From NCBI GenBank assembly GCA_963772315.1, contig CAVYWJ010000003.1, positions 186,001 through 250,000 of the forward strand: a DNA stretch of 64,000 nucleotides, written 5' to 3'. Positions 17,684 to 27,507 of the stretch are shown piece after piece (position 1 is the first letter of the stretch; every line of letters begins with the position of its first letter). The notes beneath the pieces were generated by a model, which worked only from the letters and a program-made list of their open reading frames with translations, was not told the DNA's origin and searched no databases. This stretch comes from Haliangium sp963772315 (GTDB taxonomy: Bacteria; Myxococcota_A; Polyangia; Haliangiales; Haliangiaceae). Both the position numbers and the translations under genes were made by a program.

Positions 17684-18427
17684 ATGAAGCGCACAGGTGT
17701 CATCCTCGCCGCCGGCTTCGGCTCGCGCCTGGCCGGCGTGGACGAGAGCACGCGGCTCAAGCCGCTCACGCCCGTGGCCGGCGTCCCGCTGATCCAGCGC
17801 ACGCTGCGCGCCCTGGAGCGCGCCGGCTGCGCGCGCATCGTCATCGTCGTCGGCTACGCCGGGGACGAGGTCAAGACCGCGGCCGAGCGCGTGCACGACG
17901 GCCCGGCCGAGCTGTTGTTCGCGCACAACGACAAGTACCAGCTGGCCAACGGGGTGTCGGTGCTGGCCGCGGCGCCGCACATCGAGGGCGACTTCGTGCT
18001 GACCATGGCCGACCATGTCCTCGGCGACGAGGTCATGGATGTCGCCCGCGCGTACGAACCGCGGCCGGGCACCGCGGCGCTGCTGGTCGATTACAAGCTC
18101 GACACGATCTTCGACATGGACGACGCGACCAAGGTGCTGGCGCACGGCGACCGCATCGCCCGCATCGGCAAGGCGATCACCGAGTTCAACTGCGTCGACA
18201 CCGGCGTGTTCGTGTGCACGCGCGCGCTGGTCGAGGCGATCGAGACCGTGTACGCGCGTCGCGGCGACGCGTCGCTGTCCGAGGGCGTGGCGGCGCTGGC
18301 CGGCCAGGACAGCATGTTCGTGGTCAACGTGGGCGACGGCTTCTGGCAAGACGTCGACACGCCCGAGATGCTGGCCCACGCCGAGCGCGTGCTCGACGCT
18401 CGTGGGCGAGCCGCGGCGCGCAGCTGA
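17684..18427 (+). CDS. CTP:inositol-1-phosphate cytidylyltransferase-like NTP transferase
   Basis: The 247-residue nucleotidyltransferase begins with the signature VILAAGFGSRL and LKPLTPVAGVPLIQ. NDKYQLANGVSVLAA and FVLTMADHVLGDEVMD match the IPCT group (normally NG.S...  and MxDH) better than the sugar-1-phosphate enzymes. KVLAHGDRIARIGKAITEFN and VDTGVFVCTRAL support this. The reaction inferred is inositol-1-phosphate plus CTP to CDP-inositol. In thermophiles this domain is fused to the DIPP synthase; here it stands alone. It is one base downstream of ino1 and five bases upstream of a flippase, which places CDP-inositol in an envelope pathway. Confidence 0.8.
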   Translation: MKRTGVILAAGFGSRLAGVDESTRLKPLTPVAGVPLIQRTLRALERAGCARIVIVVGYAGDEVKTAAERVHDGPAELLFAHNDKYQLANGVSVLAAAPHIEGDFVLTMADHVLGDEVMDVARAYEPRPGTAALLVDYKLDTIFDMDDATKVLAHGDRIARIGKAITEFNCVDTGVFVCTRALVEAIETVYARRGDASLSEGVAALAGQDSMFVVNVGDGFWQDVDTPEMLAHAERVLDARGRAAARS

Positions 18428-18432
18428 GCGGC

Positions 18433-19938
<1,506 letters not shown>

Positions 19939-19983
19939 CCGCTACCGCGCTGGCGGAGCGCCCAGCTCTAGATCAGATCCAGA

Positions 19984-20676
19984 TCAGATCCACAACAGCT
20001 TGCTGGCCCGGCTGGCCTTGCGCCACTGCGCCTGATGCCTGGGCACGTCGATCAGGGACGCGATGTCTCGCTCCGGGCTGCCGATCCACAGGCCGCCGGC
20101 GTTCTTGCGGTGATCGAAGAACGACAGCTGGTGCGGGTACAGGTCCAGGCAGGCGTGATACTGGACGCGGTTGGCGTCGTGCAGCATCACGATCCCGTCC
20201 GGGCTGACCAGATCACGCGCCGCGATCAGGCAGTCGGTGCGCGCGCGGCCATCGACCAGGATGAAGTCGAAGGGGCCGCGATCCGCGGGCAGCGTGATGT
20301 ACGCGGCGAAGTGCTCGGCCGTGCCGTCCCCATCCTCGAGCGTCCACGGCTCGCGGCTCGGCGGTACGCAGTGGACCTCGAGGGCGGCGCGGGGGCCGGG
20401 CGCCTCGGCGGTCATTACCTTGACGCGCTCGTACCAGTCGCGGTCGTGCTCGATCGACAGCCAGTGCGCGTCCTGTGACAGCAGGCTGGAGAAGCGCAGG
20501 GAGCTGTAGCCCGAGCCCCACTCCAGGCAGCGCAGCGGCTGGAGCGCGCCCAGCACGTCCTCGACGATGTCGATCTCCCAGTAGCGCATCCAGGGATCCT
20601 GGACCGCCCCGGGACGAAACGTCTTGAGCAGCTTGCGTCGGTACTCGCGCGCGATATGGGACAAAATGCTCGCCAT
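19984..20676 (-). CDS. SAM-dependent methyltransferase-like protein
   Basis: The 230-residue product starts MASILSHIAREYRRKLLKTF. Its Rossmann-type pattern is CLEWGSGYSSLRFSSLL (motif I), LSIEHDRDWYERV (motif II), FDFILVDGRARTDCLI (motif IV) and SPDGIVMLHDANR. This is the Methyltransf_24-like layout often seen in polysaccharide loci. DNA upstream of this ATG (to 21777) is also open in the same frame but overlaps the TagF-like gene in a different frame and is ignored. It lies between the flippase and the TagF-like gene and could methylate the polymer. Confidence 0.7.
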   Translation of the reverse strand: MASILSHIAREYRRKLLKTFRPGAVQDPWMRYWEIDIVEDVLGALQPLRCLEWGSGYSSLRFSSLLSQDAHWLSIEHDRDWYERVKVMTAEAPGPRAALEVHCVPPSREPWTLEDGDGTAEHFAAYITLPADRGPFDFILVDGRARTDCLIAARDLVSPDGIVMLHDANRVQYHACLDLYPHQLSFFDHRKNAGGLWIGSPERDIASLIDVPRHQAQWRKASRASKLLWI

Positions 20677-20786
20677 GGCAGGGGATGCTGCGCCCGAGGG
20701 GCGTCGCAGGCGCGGGACCATACGCGAGCCGGGGGCTTCGGACAAGGACCGGTTGCGTGGGCCCCGGTCACGCGGGTGCCCGGGCG

Positions 20787-21974
20787 TTAACCGCGTGCCC
20801 GTGGCGATAGCTCGTGCAGCTGGGCGCGCGCACGCTCGCACGCGCGCCCGTCCGCGCCGAGCATGTACCGGTCGACGAACGAGCGCGCCTCCTGGGCGCA
20901 GCTCCCCGGATCCGCGAGCGCCCGGTCTACCTGCGCCAGCAGCTCCTCGTGGCTGCGCGCCGTCCAGCCGCCGTTGATCTCGGGCCTGAGCTTCCAGATC
21001 TCGCGCACCGAGCTGACGGTGCGCGAGCGGATCTTGCCCAGCCACAGGCGCCGCCAGGCGAACGACTCCTGCTCGTCGGCCACCGGGAACACGTGGATGG
21101 TCGGCCGGCCGGTGGCGTAGAACAGGTTGGCGATGCTGCTCATGTTGGTGATCAGCACGTCCGCGAGCTGCAGGTCTGCGAGCCCGTCGGGGTGCTCGTC
21201 CTTGAACTTGAGCAGCACGTGGTCCCAGCGCCGGGCCAGATCCTCGACCACGCGCAGCACCCCCGGATCCATGCGCCACTTGTCGTGCAGGCGCAGGATC
21301 ACGTTGGCGCCGTGGTCGCGCACGCGCTCGACCAGGCGGTCGAGCATCTGGGTCTCGTCGCCCCAGTGGCCGAGCACGCCGCCGTAGTGCCAGGTCGGCG
21401 CGATCAGCACGTTGCGGCGACCGACCACGTCGATGGGATACGCCTGCGCGAGCTCCGCGCGATCGATCGGCGTGCGCAGCACGTCGTGGCTGGTGGCGCC
21501 GATCTGGGTGCACACCTTGGGGCTCAGGCGGCCCACGCGGGTGCGGTGCTCGAAGTCCTGCGGGCCGAAGCAGGCCCAGCGCAGCCGCTTGTTGGCGTGC
21601 AGCGGCGAGCCCCACTGCGCGGCCAGGGAGAGGTAGCGGGGCGCCATCTCGCGCAGGTCGTTGGGCCCTTTCCAGCCGTAGCCGTGCCACAGCACGAACC
21701 CGGCCCGACCCAGCCGCCACCACGGCGGGCCGTTGTCGACCACGACCACGTCGGCCTTGAAGCGCTGCAGATCCCACATCGAGCGCTTGCTCTTGTCGAG
21801 CAGGGGCACGCGCAGGGGCCGGCGCTGCAGCGACGGCTCGCGCGCGATCGCGAGCGGATCATCGACGGCCACGCGCAGCTCGAAGTCGTCGCGAGCATCG
21901 AGATCCCAGGCCAGAGCGATGAGATCGGGGCCGAAGCTGGTCGTCCAGAAGCAGACACGCACGGGACGCGACAT
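20787..21974 (-). CDS. CDP-polyol glycerophosphotransferase-like (TagF/TagB family)
   Basis: The 395-residue GT-B fold protein begins VRVCFWTTSFGPDLIALAWD and then has DVVVVDNGPPWWRLGRAGFV and VLWHGYGWKG. The family core is RNVLIAPTWHYGG, ANVILRLHDKWRMD and the strongly typical ADVLITNMSSIANLFYATGRPTI. Known members move polyol-phosphate from CDP-glycerol or CDP-ribitol onto teichoic-type polymers. No CDP-glycerol or CDP-ribitol synthase is nearby, but CDP-inositol genes are. A CDP-inositol donor is therefore an attractive inference. ATG 21974 has GAGTAGG nine bases upstream; an ATG nine bases earlier (21983) is possible. Confidence 0.75.
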   Translation of the reverse strand: MSRPVRVCFWTTSFGPDLIALAWDLDARDDFELRVAVDDPLAIAREPSLQRRPLRVPLLDKSKRSMWDLQRFKADVVVVDNGPPWWRLGRAGFVLWHGYGWKGPNDLREMAPRYLSLAAQWGSPLHANKRLRWACFGPQDFEHRTRVGRLSPKVCTQIGATSHDVLRTPIDRAELAQAYPIDVVGRRNVLIAPTWHYGGVLGHWGDETQMLDRLVERVRDHGANVILRLHDKWRMDPGVLRVVEDLARRWDHVLLKFKDEHPDGLADLQLADVLITNMSSIANLFYATGRPTIHVFPVADEQESFAWRRLWLGKIRSRTVSSVREIWKLRPEINGGWTARSHEELLAQVDRALADPGSCAQEARSFVDRYMLGADGRACERARAQLHELSPRARG

Positions 21975-22036
21975 GGCCGGCATCCTACTCGATCTGCCCG
22001 CACCGCGCAGGCGCCCGTCCGCCCCCGAGCGCGCGC

Positions 22037-23281
22037 TCAGTGGCCCGGCGCGCGCGCGGGCTGCTGCGGCAACGACAGGCAGAACCTGGCGCCCTGGCCC
22101 GGCCCCCCGCTCTCGACCGTGAGCGAGCCGCCCATGGCCTTGGCCGCGATGGCCGAGGCGTGCAGGCCGAAGCCGTGCCCGTTCTTCTTGGTCGTGAAGC
22201 CGTGACGGAAGATGTGGGTCAGGTTGTCGAGCGTGATGCCGCGGCCGCTGTCCTCGACCTCGAAGCTCACGCGTCCGTCGCTGGCGTAGATGTGGATGCG
22301 CAGCTTGCGCGGCCCCTCTACCTCGCCCAGCTCCTCGACCGCGTTGCGGACCAGGTTGTTCAGGATCTGCAGCGTCCCCTGCTTGTCGAGCTGCAGGCGC
22401 AGGCCGGCCTCGGCTTCCACCTCGACCTCGACGTGCTGGCGCTCGAGGTCGACGCGGAACATCGACAGCGCCCGCTCGACCAGCTCGTCCGGCGTCGCGT
22501 CCTCGAGCAGCGCGCCGCTCCTGGCCACGGACTGCTGCACCTCCACCGTCGACCGGATGATGCTGACGTGCTCGATCATGCGCTGCACCTCGGCCTGGAG
22601 CCGCTGCCGCTCGCTGACGAGCTGCTGGGTCACGCGGCCGAGCAGCGCCATCACGCGCTGTCCCCTGGGATCCTGGGCCAGGAACGCCGGCAGCTTCTCG
22701 CCCTGCTCCTCGCACAGCGTGACCGTGCGCGCCAGCATGTTAACGTGTGCGGACGAGAGCTCTTGCCGGAGCGTCGCGGCCGAGACGGTGACGCTGTTGA
22801 GCACGTTGCCCACGTTGTGCAGCACCCCGGTGGCCATCTCGGCCATGTTCGCCCGCTGCGAGGCATCGCTCAGGTGTCCCTTGGTCTTCTGCAGCTCCTG
22901 CTCGACCCGCTTCTGCGCCGTGATGTCGTCCGACATCACGACGTAGCCGATGAGCGTGCCTTGCTGGTCACGCAGCGGTGCCACCCGGTTCCGGTACCAG
23001 TGCCGCGCGCCGTCCTTGTGATCGACGGCGGATTCCGTCTGTGCCACGTGGCCATGCTGCCGGACAGCTTCGAATGTGCGCCTGAGATTCTCCACCTCGT
23101 CGGGAGAATGAAATGCTTCGACGCTGCTGCCGAGGATGTCTTCCATCCGGTAGGCCGGATCCACCCGGTTGACGTAGCGGAGCCGCAGGTCGAGATCGTA
23201 CACGGTGACGAACCCTGGAGCGCGCTCCAGGATCCTGCGCAGCGTGGAGGGATCGATGACGAGGGAAGTCGTGTCAGCCAT
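22037..23281 (-). CDS. PAS-domain sensor histidine kinase (1 of 3 paralogues)
   Basis: The 414-residue soluble kinase has an N-terminal PAS domain (about 10-123, FVTVYDLDLRLRYVNRVDPA to IGYVVMSDDI) and a helical dimerisation region. Its phospho-acceptor His is at 155 in GVLHNVGNVLNSV. A second coiled region precedes an HATPase domain (about 295-405, NNLVRNAVEEL, FEVEDSGRGITLDNL, GHGFGLHASAIAAKAMGG). There is no membrane segment, so it senses a cytoplasmic cue. The H-box is not the classical HE..TP type. It is downstream of the response regulator and two similar kinases on one strand. Confidence 0.88.
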   Translation of the reverse strand: MADTTSLVIDPSTLRRILERAPGFVTVYDLDLRLRYVNRVDPAYRMEDILGSSVEAFHSPDEVENLRRTFEAVRQHGHVAQTESAVDHKDGARHWYRNRVAPLRDQQGTLIGYVVMSDDITAQKRVEQELQKTKGHLSDASQRANMAEMATGVLHNVGNVLNSVTVSAATLRQELSSAHVNMLARTVTLCEEQGEKLPAFLAQDPRGQRVMALLGRVTQQLVSERQRLQAEVQRMIEHVSIIRSTVEVQQSVARSGALLEDATPDELVERALSMFRVDLERQHVEVEVEAEAGLRLQLDKQGTLQILNNLVRNAVEELGEVEGPRKLRIHIYASDGRVSFEVEDSGRGITLDNLTHIFRHGFTTKKNGHGFGLHASAIAAKAMGGSLTVESGGPGQGARFCLSLPQQPARAPGH

Positions 23282-23307
23282 GGAGCGCTGTCCTCGTGCT
23301 GGGCGTT

Positions 23308-23351
23308 TGGCTATCGTCTGGTCATCGTCTGGCTATCGTCTGGTCATCGCC
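23308..23351. repeat. Two tandem copies of a 22-bp repeat
   Basis: The unit TGGCTATCGTCTGGTCATCGYC occurs twice end to end (23308-23329 and 23330-23351) in the short gap between the response regulator and kinase 1. Each unit itself contains two near-repeats of about 11 bases. No coding use is seen; it could be a binding site or slippage product. Confidence 0.7.
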
Positions 23352-23362
23352 TGGTGCCGGCG

Positions 23363-24166
23363 TCAGTCTCGCTGATCGCGCGAGAGCTCATCGAGCAGGG
23401 CGCGGCCCGACTTCAGCGCGGAGTCGGCGGCGGTCCGCTGCGTCTCCGACAGGGGCGCCGCGAGCACGAGCTCCAGCGCCGCGATGATGGCGAGGAGCTC
23501 GGTGCGCATGCGCGTCAGCCGCTCGGTGCGCGCCCTGGCGTTGATGTCGCGCAGCGCTCGCACCTCCTCCATCTCGGACATCAGCCGGTCGAGCTCCGGG
23601 CGCAGGTGCGTGAGCTCCTCCCCGCGCTTGCCCAGCTGCGTCTCGAGCTCGGCGATGCGCTCGCGGTGCTTGCGATCGCGGTTCCACCGGCACACCACGG
23701 CCAGCGCCATCTGCTTCACGCTGTTGGGATCGAACGGCTTGCGCAGCAGCAGCAGCTTGTCCGTGACCCCGAGCTCCTGGACGATCTGGTCCCACGAGTA
23801 ATCCGCGTACGCCGAGCAGATGATCATCTGGATGTTGGGATCGACCTCCCACAGGCGCTGGATGGTCTCCACGCCGTCCCAGCCCGGCGGCATGCGCACA
23901 TCGACGAACGCCAGCGTGTACGACTGGCCCGTCTGCGACGCCTGCTTCACCGTCTCCAGGGCGTCGGGGCCCTGATACGCCGAGTCGAACGCGTAGCGCG
24001 GCAGATCGGGCGCGGGCGCGGAGTCCATGGACTCGCCAAATATTTCCAGCGCCAGGTCGAGCAGGTCGCCGCTCTCTATCTTGCTCTCGAGGAGCGTGCG
24101 GAAATCGCGGTGGATGGCTTCGTTGTCATCGACGATGAGGACTCGATACGTTTCCATCGGCTGCAT
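23363..24166 (-). CDS. Stand-alone response regulator with inserted receiver loop
   Basis: The 267-residue protein has a receiver domain: acidic pair VDDNEA (13-14), phospho-Asp 89 in AFVDVRMPP, ICSAYADYSW and conserved Lys 143 in LLRKPFDP. About 75 residues separate the acidic pair from Asp 89, some 30-35 more than usual. The insert is near 30-62 (ESGDLLDLALEIFGESMDSA). A long coiled coil (about 165-240) ends the protein and there is no DNA-binding or enzymatic output domain. It probably acts by protein contact with the flanking PAS kinases. ATG 24166 is preferred; ATG 24157 is possible. Confidence 0.85.
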   Translation of the reverse strand: MQPMETYRVLIVDDNEAIHRDFRTLLESKIESGDLLDLALEIFGESMDSAPAPDLPRYAFDSAYQGPDALETVKQASQTGQSYTLAFVDVRMPPGWDGVETIQRLWEVDPNIQMIICSAYADYSWDQIVQELGVTDKLLLLRKPFDPNSVKQMALAVVCRWNRDRKHRERIAELETQLGKRGEELTHLRPELDRLMSEMEEVRALRDINARARTERLTRMRTELLAIIAALELVLAAPLSETQRTAADSALKSGRALLDELSRDQRD

Positions 24167-24345
24167 TCTGATCGTTTCCCTCAGGGCTGCTGCTGCGAGA
24201 ACGGTAGCACTGATTGCCCTGGCGCCGGTCGGCAATTCCATAGGCAAAGAGAGCTGCAAAAACCCCGACAGCGTCTCGTATCGATCCCAGGTGGTTTTGA
24301 CGCGGAGTTGACGTGTGACACCGGTGCGAGCGGCCCGGTGGCCGG

Positions 24346-25611
24346 TCAGGCCGGCTGCAGGCTGGTTCGCGGCAGCGACAGACAGAAGCGTGCTCCCTGG
24401 CCAGCTCCCTGGCTCTCTGCCGTCAGCGAGCCGCCCATTGCCTGCGCCGCGATGGCCGAGGCGTGCAGCGCGAACCCATGCCCGCGCCGCTTGGTCGTGA
24501 AGCCCTGCCGGAAGAGCCTGGACAGGTCGCTGCCCGCGATGCCGCAGCCATTGTCCACGACCTCGAACAGGACCTGCTCGCCCTCCCGACGCACCCTGAC
24601 GCGCAGCACCCGCGTGCCCGCCATCTCGATGACTGCCTCGATCGCGTTGCGGATCAAGTTGAGCAGGATCTGCTGCGTCGCCTGCTTGTCGGTGAGGATG
24701 CGGGTATCGTCCACGATCTCGACCACGGTGTCGATCCGCTGCTGGAGGAGGTCGCGGCGGAACACGGCCAGCGCCCGCTCGACCAGGTCCGAGGGCGTGG
24801 CTTCCTCGATGTGCTTGCTGGTGCTGGCGAGCGACTGCTGCGCGACCAGCGTGGAACGGACCGTGGTCATCTCCTCTTCCAGGCGTTCGACCTCGGCCAC
24901 CAGGCGCCGCTGCTCGGTGACCAGCGCCTCGGTCACGCGGCCGAGCAGCGCCAGCACCTTTTGCCCCCTGGGATCGCGGGCCAGGAAGTCGGGGAGGTTC
25001 GCGCCCTGCTCCTCGCACAGCGCGACCGTGCGCGCCAGCAGATCGACGTGCGGGGACGAGAGCTCGTCGATCAACATGCCGGTCGAGGCGTCGACGCTCT
25101 TCAGCAGGTGACTCACCTCGTGCAGGACCCCCGCGGCCACCTCGGCCTCGCCTGCGTGATGCAGGGTCTCGACCAGGTCGACCTTGGTCTTGCGCAGCTG
25201 GTGCGCGACGTTCTTCTGATCGGTGATGTCGGTCAACTTCAGGATGAAGCCCTCGACCGCGCCTGCCTGGTCGCGCAGCACCGAGATGCGCGACAGGTAC
25301 CAGGCTCGCTGTCCTTCGAAATCGACGAAGAACTCGATCTCGGGCTCGGTGCCGAGATCCTTCGCCTCCTGCATCGCGCTGAGCAGCCGGGGCATCTGCT
25401 TCGGAGTGAAGTGCTCGACCATGTGCGAGCCGACCACTTTCGCCGCGGCCTCGTCGGGGAGCGCGCTGATGTATCGGACCCGCAGGTCGGTATCGACCAG
25501 CGAGATGTAGCCCGGAGCGCAACCCAGCACCGCGCGCAGCACGGACTCATCGAGCTCGAGGGGCTGGCCGGGCGCCGTGGGGTCCGTGATGGTCCCGTGG
25601 TTCTCGCTCAC
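24346..25611 (-). CDS. PAS-domain sensor histidine kinase (2 of 3 paralogues)
   Basis: GTG 25611 with GAGAGG nine bases upstream gives a 421-residue kinase that aligns end to end with its two neighbours. PAS domain is about 23-132 (YISLVDTDLRVRYISALPDE to GFILKLTDITDQ). The phospho-acceptor His is 164 in GVLHEVSHLLKSV, which differs from the HNVGN form of the other two. HATPase motifs are LNLIRNAIEAVIE, FEVVDNGCGIAGSDL and GHGFALHASAIAAQAMGG. It is cytoplasmic. The longer open frame to 25809 lacks protein character upstream of this start. Confidence 0.87.
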   Translation of the reverse strand: MSENHGTITDPTAPGQPLELDESVLRAVLGCAPGYISLVDTDLRVRYISALPDEAAAKVVGSHMVEHFTPKQMPRLLSAMQEAKDLGTEPEIEFFVDFEGQRAWYLSRISVLRDQAGAVEGFILKLTDITDQKNVAHQLRKTKVDLVETLHHAGEAEVAAGVLHEVSHLLKSVDASTGMLIDELSSPHVDLLARTVALCEEQGANLPDFLARDPRGQKVLALLGRVTEALVTEQRRLVAEVERLEEEMTTVRSTLVAQQSLASTSKHIEEATPSDLVERALAVFRRDLLQQRIDTVVEIVDDTRILTDKQATQQILLNLIRNAIEAVIEMAGTRVLRVRVRREGEQVLFEVVDNGCGIAGSDLSRLFRQGFTTKRRGHGFALHASAIAAQAMGGSLTAESQGAGQGARFCLSLPRTSLQPA

Positions 25612-25821
25612 GAGCAATAGCCTCTCACCAAGATGTGAGCCACGTTGCCAGCGTAACACCGTTCTAACTGGCCGTGGTCGACAATGCACCTCGCGACCAT
25701 AAAACCGTCGCGAGCGGGTCGAGGGCAAGGCGGGGCGAGCACCGGAGCGGAGCGTACGTCGGATACCTGGGGGTACGTGAGCACCGGAGCGCAGCCCCAA
25801 CGCAGCCATCGACCGCTCGCG

Positions 25822-27066
25822 TTACCAGGACGACGACCTGTGCTCGTGCACGGTGTGCTTGGGCAGGGTCAGGCAGAACCGGGCCCCGGTCCCTGGACCG
25901 TCGCTGGTGGCCTGGAGCGTACCGCCCATGGCCTGCGCGGAGATGGCCGAGGTGTGCAGGCCGAAGCCGTGGCCGGTCTCCTTGGTCGTGAAGCCGTACT
26001 GGAAGATCTTGACCAGGTGCTCCTGGGGGATGCCGCAGCCGTTGTCGACGACCTCGAAGTGCACCTTGTCGCCGCGCGTGTACGCCTTGACCTCGAGCTG
26101 GCGCGCGCCTTCGTTGTCGAGCACCGCCTCGATCCCGTTGCGGATGAGATTGACCAGGATCTGCAGCGTCGATTGCTTATCGATGAGGAGCCGCGTCGAG
26201 CGCTCGGTATCGACCGTGAGCTTGACCCCCTTGAGGTCGAAGTCGATGCGGAACATCGAGACCGCCCGCTCGACCAGATCGCTCGGCGAGCTCTCCTCGA
26301 GCACCTCGCGCGGCTTGGCCATCGACTGCTGCGCCTCGACCGTCGCGCGGATGATCCCGACCTGCTCCATCAGGCGCCGGAGCGAGCCCTTGGCCGACTC
26401 CTGCGCGCCGTGGATCTGCTCGCCGAGCCGGCTCAGCAGCGACGGGATCTTGCGGCCCCGCGGATCCTCGCCGAGGAAGGTCCCCACGTTCTCCCCCTGG
26501 CTCTCGATGAGCTTGATGGTGCGCCCCAGCAGCTCGAAGTGGGACGAGCTGATGTTCTCCATGGCCACGGCCGCGGAGACGTTGATGCTGTTCAGCACGT
26601 TGCCCACGTTGTGCAGGACGCCGGTGATCACCTCCGACATGCCGGCGCGGCGCGAGGCCTCGACCAGCTCGGACTGCACCTTCTTGAGCTCCTGCTCGAT
26701 CATCGTCTGCCTGGTGATATCGGTCGTGATGCAGATGATGCCGCAGACCGTGCCGGACTCGTCGCGCCAGGGCGCGAGCCAGTTGGTGTACCAGAGCCGT
26801 GAGCCGTCGGGGTAGTCGCAGAAGTAGTCCATGCTCTGCTCCACGCCGGCCCCGATCACCTTCTCGTAGAACTTGTGCGCGAACACGGCCACGTCGGGCG
26901 TGAAGAAGAAGTCAACGGTCTTGCCGATGGTGGTCTCGTAGGTCATCGGCGCCTGGAATCGATTCATGTAGACGATGTTGTAATCGAGATCCAGTAGATA
27001 GATGAACGCCGGAGCGGAGCCGAGGATGGCGGCCAACGTGGAGGCTTCTAGCTTCGTCTGGGACAT
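25822..27066 (-). CDS. PAS-domain sensor histidine kinase (3 of 3 paralogues)
   Basis: The 414-residue kinase has a PAS domain (about 10-120, FIYLLDLDYNIVYMNRFQAP to GIICITTDITRQ) with aromatic and Cys residues (YFCDYPDG, VCGIICI) that differ from the paralogues and may bind another ligand. The acceptor His is 152 in GVLHNVGNVLNSI. The ATPase motifs are VNLIRNGIEAVLD, FEVVDNGCGIPQEHL and GHGFGLHTSAISAQAMGG. It is the first gene of the kinase/regulator group. About 210 bases separate it from kinase 2, so that gene may have its own promoter. Confidence 0.88.
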   Translation of the reverse strand: MSQTKLEASTLAAILGSAPAFIYLLDLDYNIVYMNRFQAPMTYETTIGKTVDFFFTPDVAVFAHKFYEKVIGAGVEQSMDYFCDYPDGSRLWYTNWLAPWRDESGTVCGIICITTDITRQTMIEQELKKVQSELVEASRRAGMSEVITGVLHNVGNVLNSINVSAAVAMENISSSHFELLGRTIKLIESQGENVGTFLGEDPRGRKIPSLLSRLGEQIHGAQESAKGSLRRLMEQVGIIRATVEAQQSMAKPREVLEESSPSDLVERAVSMFRIDFDLKGVKLTVDTERSTRLLIDKQSTLQILVNLIRNGIEAVLDNEGARQLEVKAYTRGDKVHFEVVDNGCGIPQEHLVKIFQYGFTTKETGHGFGLHTSAISAQAMGGTLQATSDGPGTGARFCLTLPKHTVHEHRSSSW

Positions 27067-27507
27067 CGCGTACTCCCCGGAATGTCGCCCAATCTTACCA
27101 TCTCGCGCGTTCCTCGCGAGCCCAATGCAGGACTCGATGCGAGACGTGGCGGCGCCCGCGCTTCGCGGAATGAGACGCAGGCCCCGCGGTCCTGACGCGG
27201 TGCCCGCCGCTTGCCACCGCTTGGGCTGCTTGCGCTGCTTGCTGCGGCGCGGCGTCTGGCGCCGGGAAGAGAAAGGGCCAGGTGCCGCACCGCCGCGGTT
27301 GCATGCCGGCGAGACCGGGCCCTGTACGCGCGATCCGCTCCGGGCCGGGGCGAGCTGCAGGACGGGCAGGGACAGCCTAAGAATAATTCTGATAAGACAT
27401 ATTCTGATATGAGATTTTTGTGTTTAAAACAGCCAAAAACTGGAGATGAGTAGCCAGACGGATCGTAGAATGAATTCGTTCTGACAATCCATGTTCGAGG
27501 TCATTCG
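27067..27507. other. Divergent intergenic region with an AT-rich half
   Basis: The 440 bases between kinase 3 and the cytochrome/propeller gene hold no gene. The left two-thirds is GC-rich. From about 27375 to 27507 the DNA is strikingly AT-rich for this genome, with the perfect palindrome AGAATAATTCT (27380-27390) and a 15-bp-spaced direct repeat ATTCTGATA (27386-27394 and 27401-27409). This is probably the control region of the gene at 27508. Confidence 0.5.
27380..27409 (+). promoter_or_regulatory. Palindrome and direct repeats, candidate regulator site
   Basis: AGAATAATTCT is a perfect 11-base palindrome. It overlaps the first of two ATTCTGATA copies set 15 bases apart. The site is about 100 bases before the ATG at 27508. 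Such an AT island in a GC-rich genome fits an operator or curved promoter region; the regulator is unknown. Confidence 0.4.

Noticed and set aside
22040..25111. 1023-residue plus-strand frame over the kinase genes
   Set aside because: It is antisense to two kinases and a response regulator with complete motifs; its composition mirrors their codon pattern.
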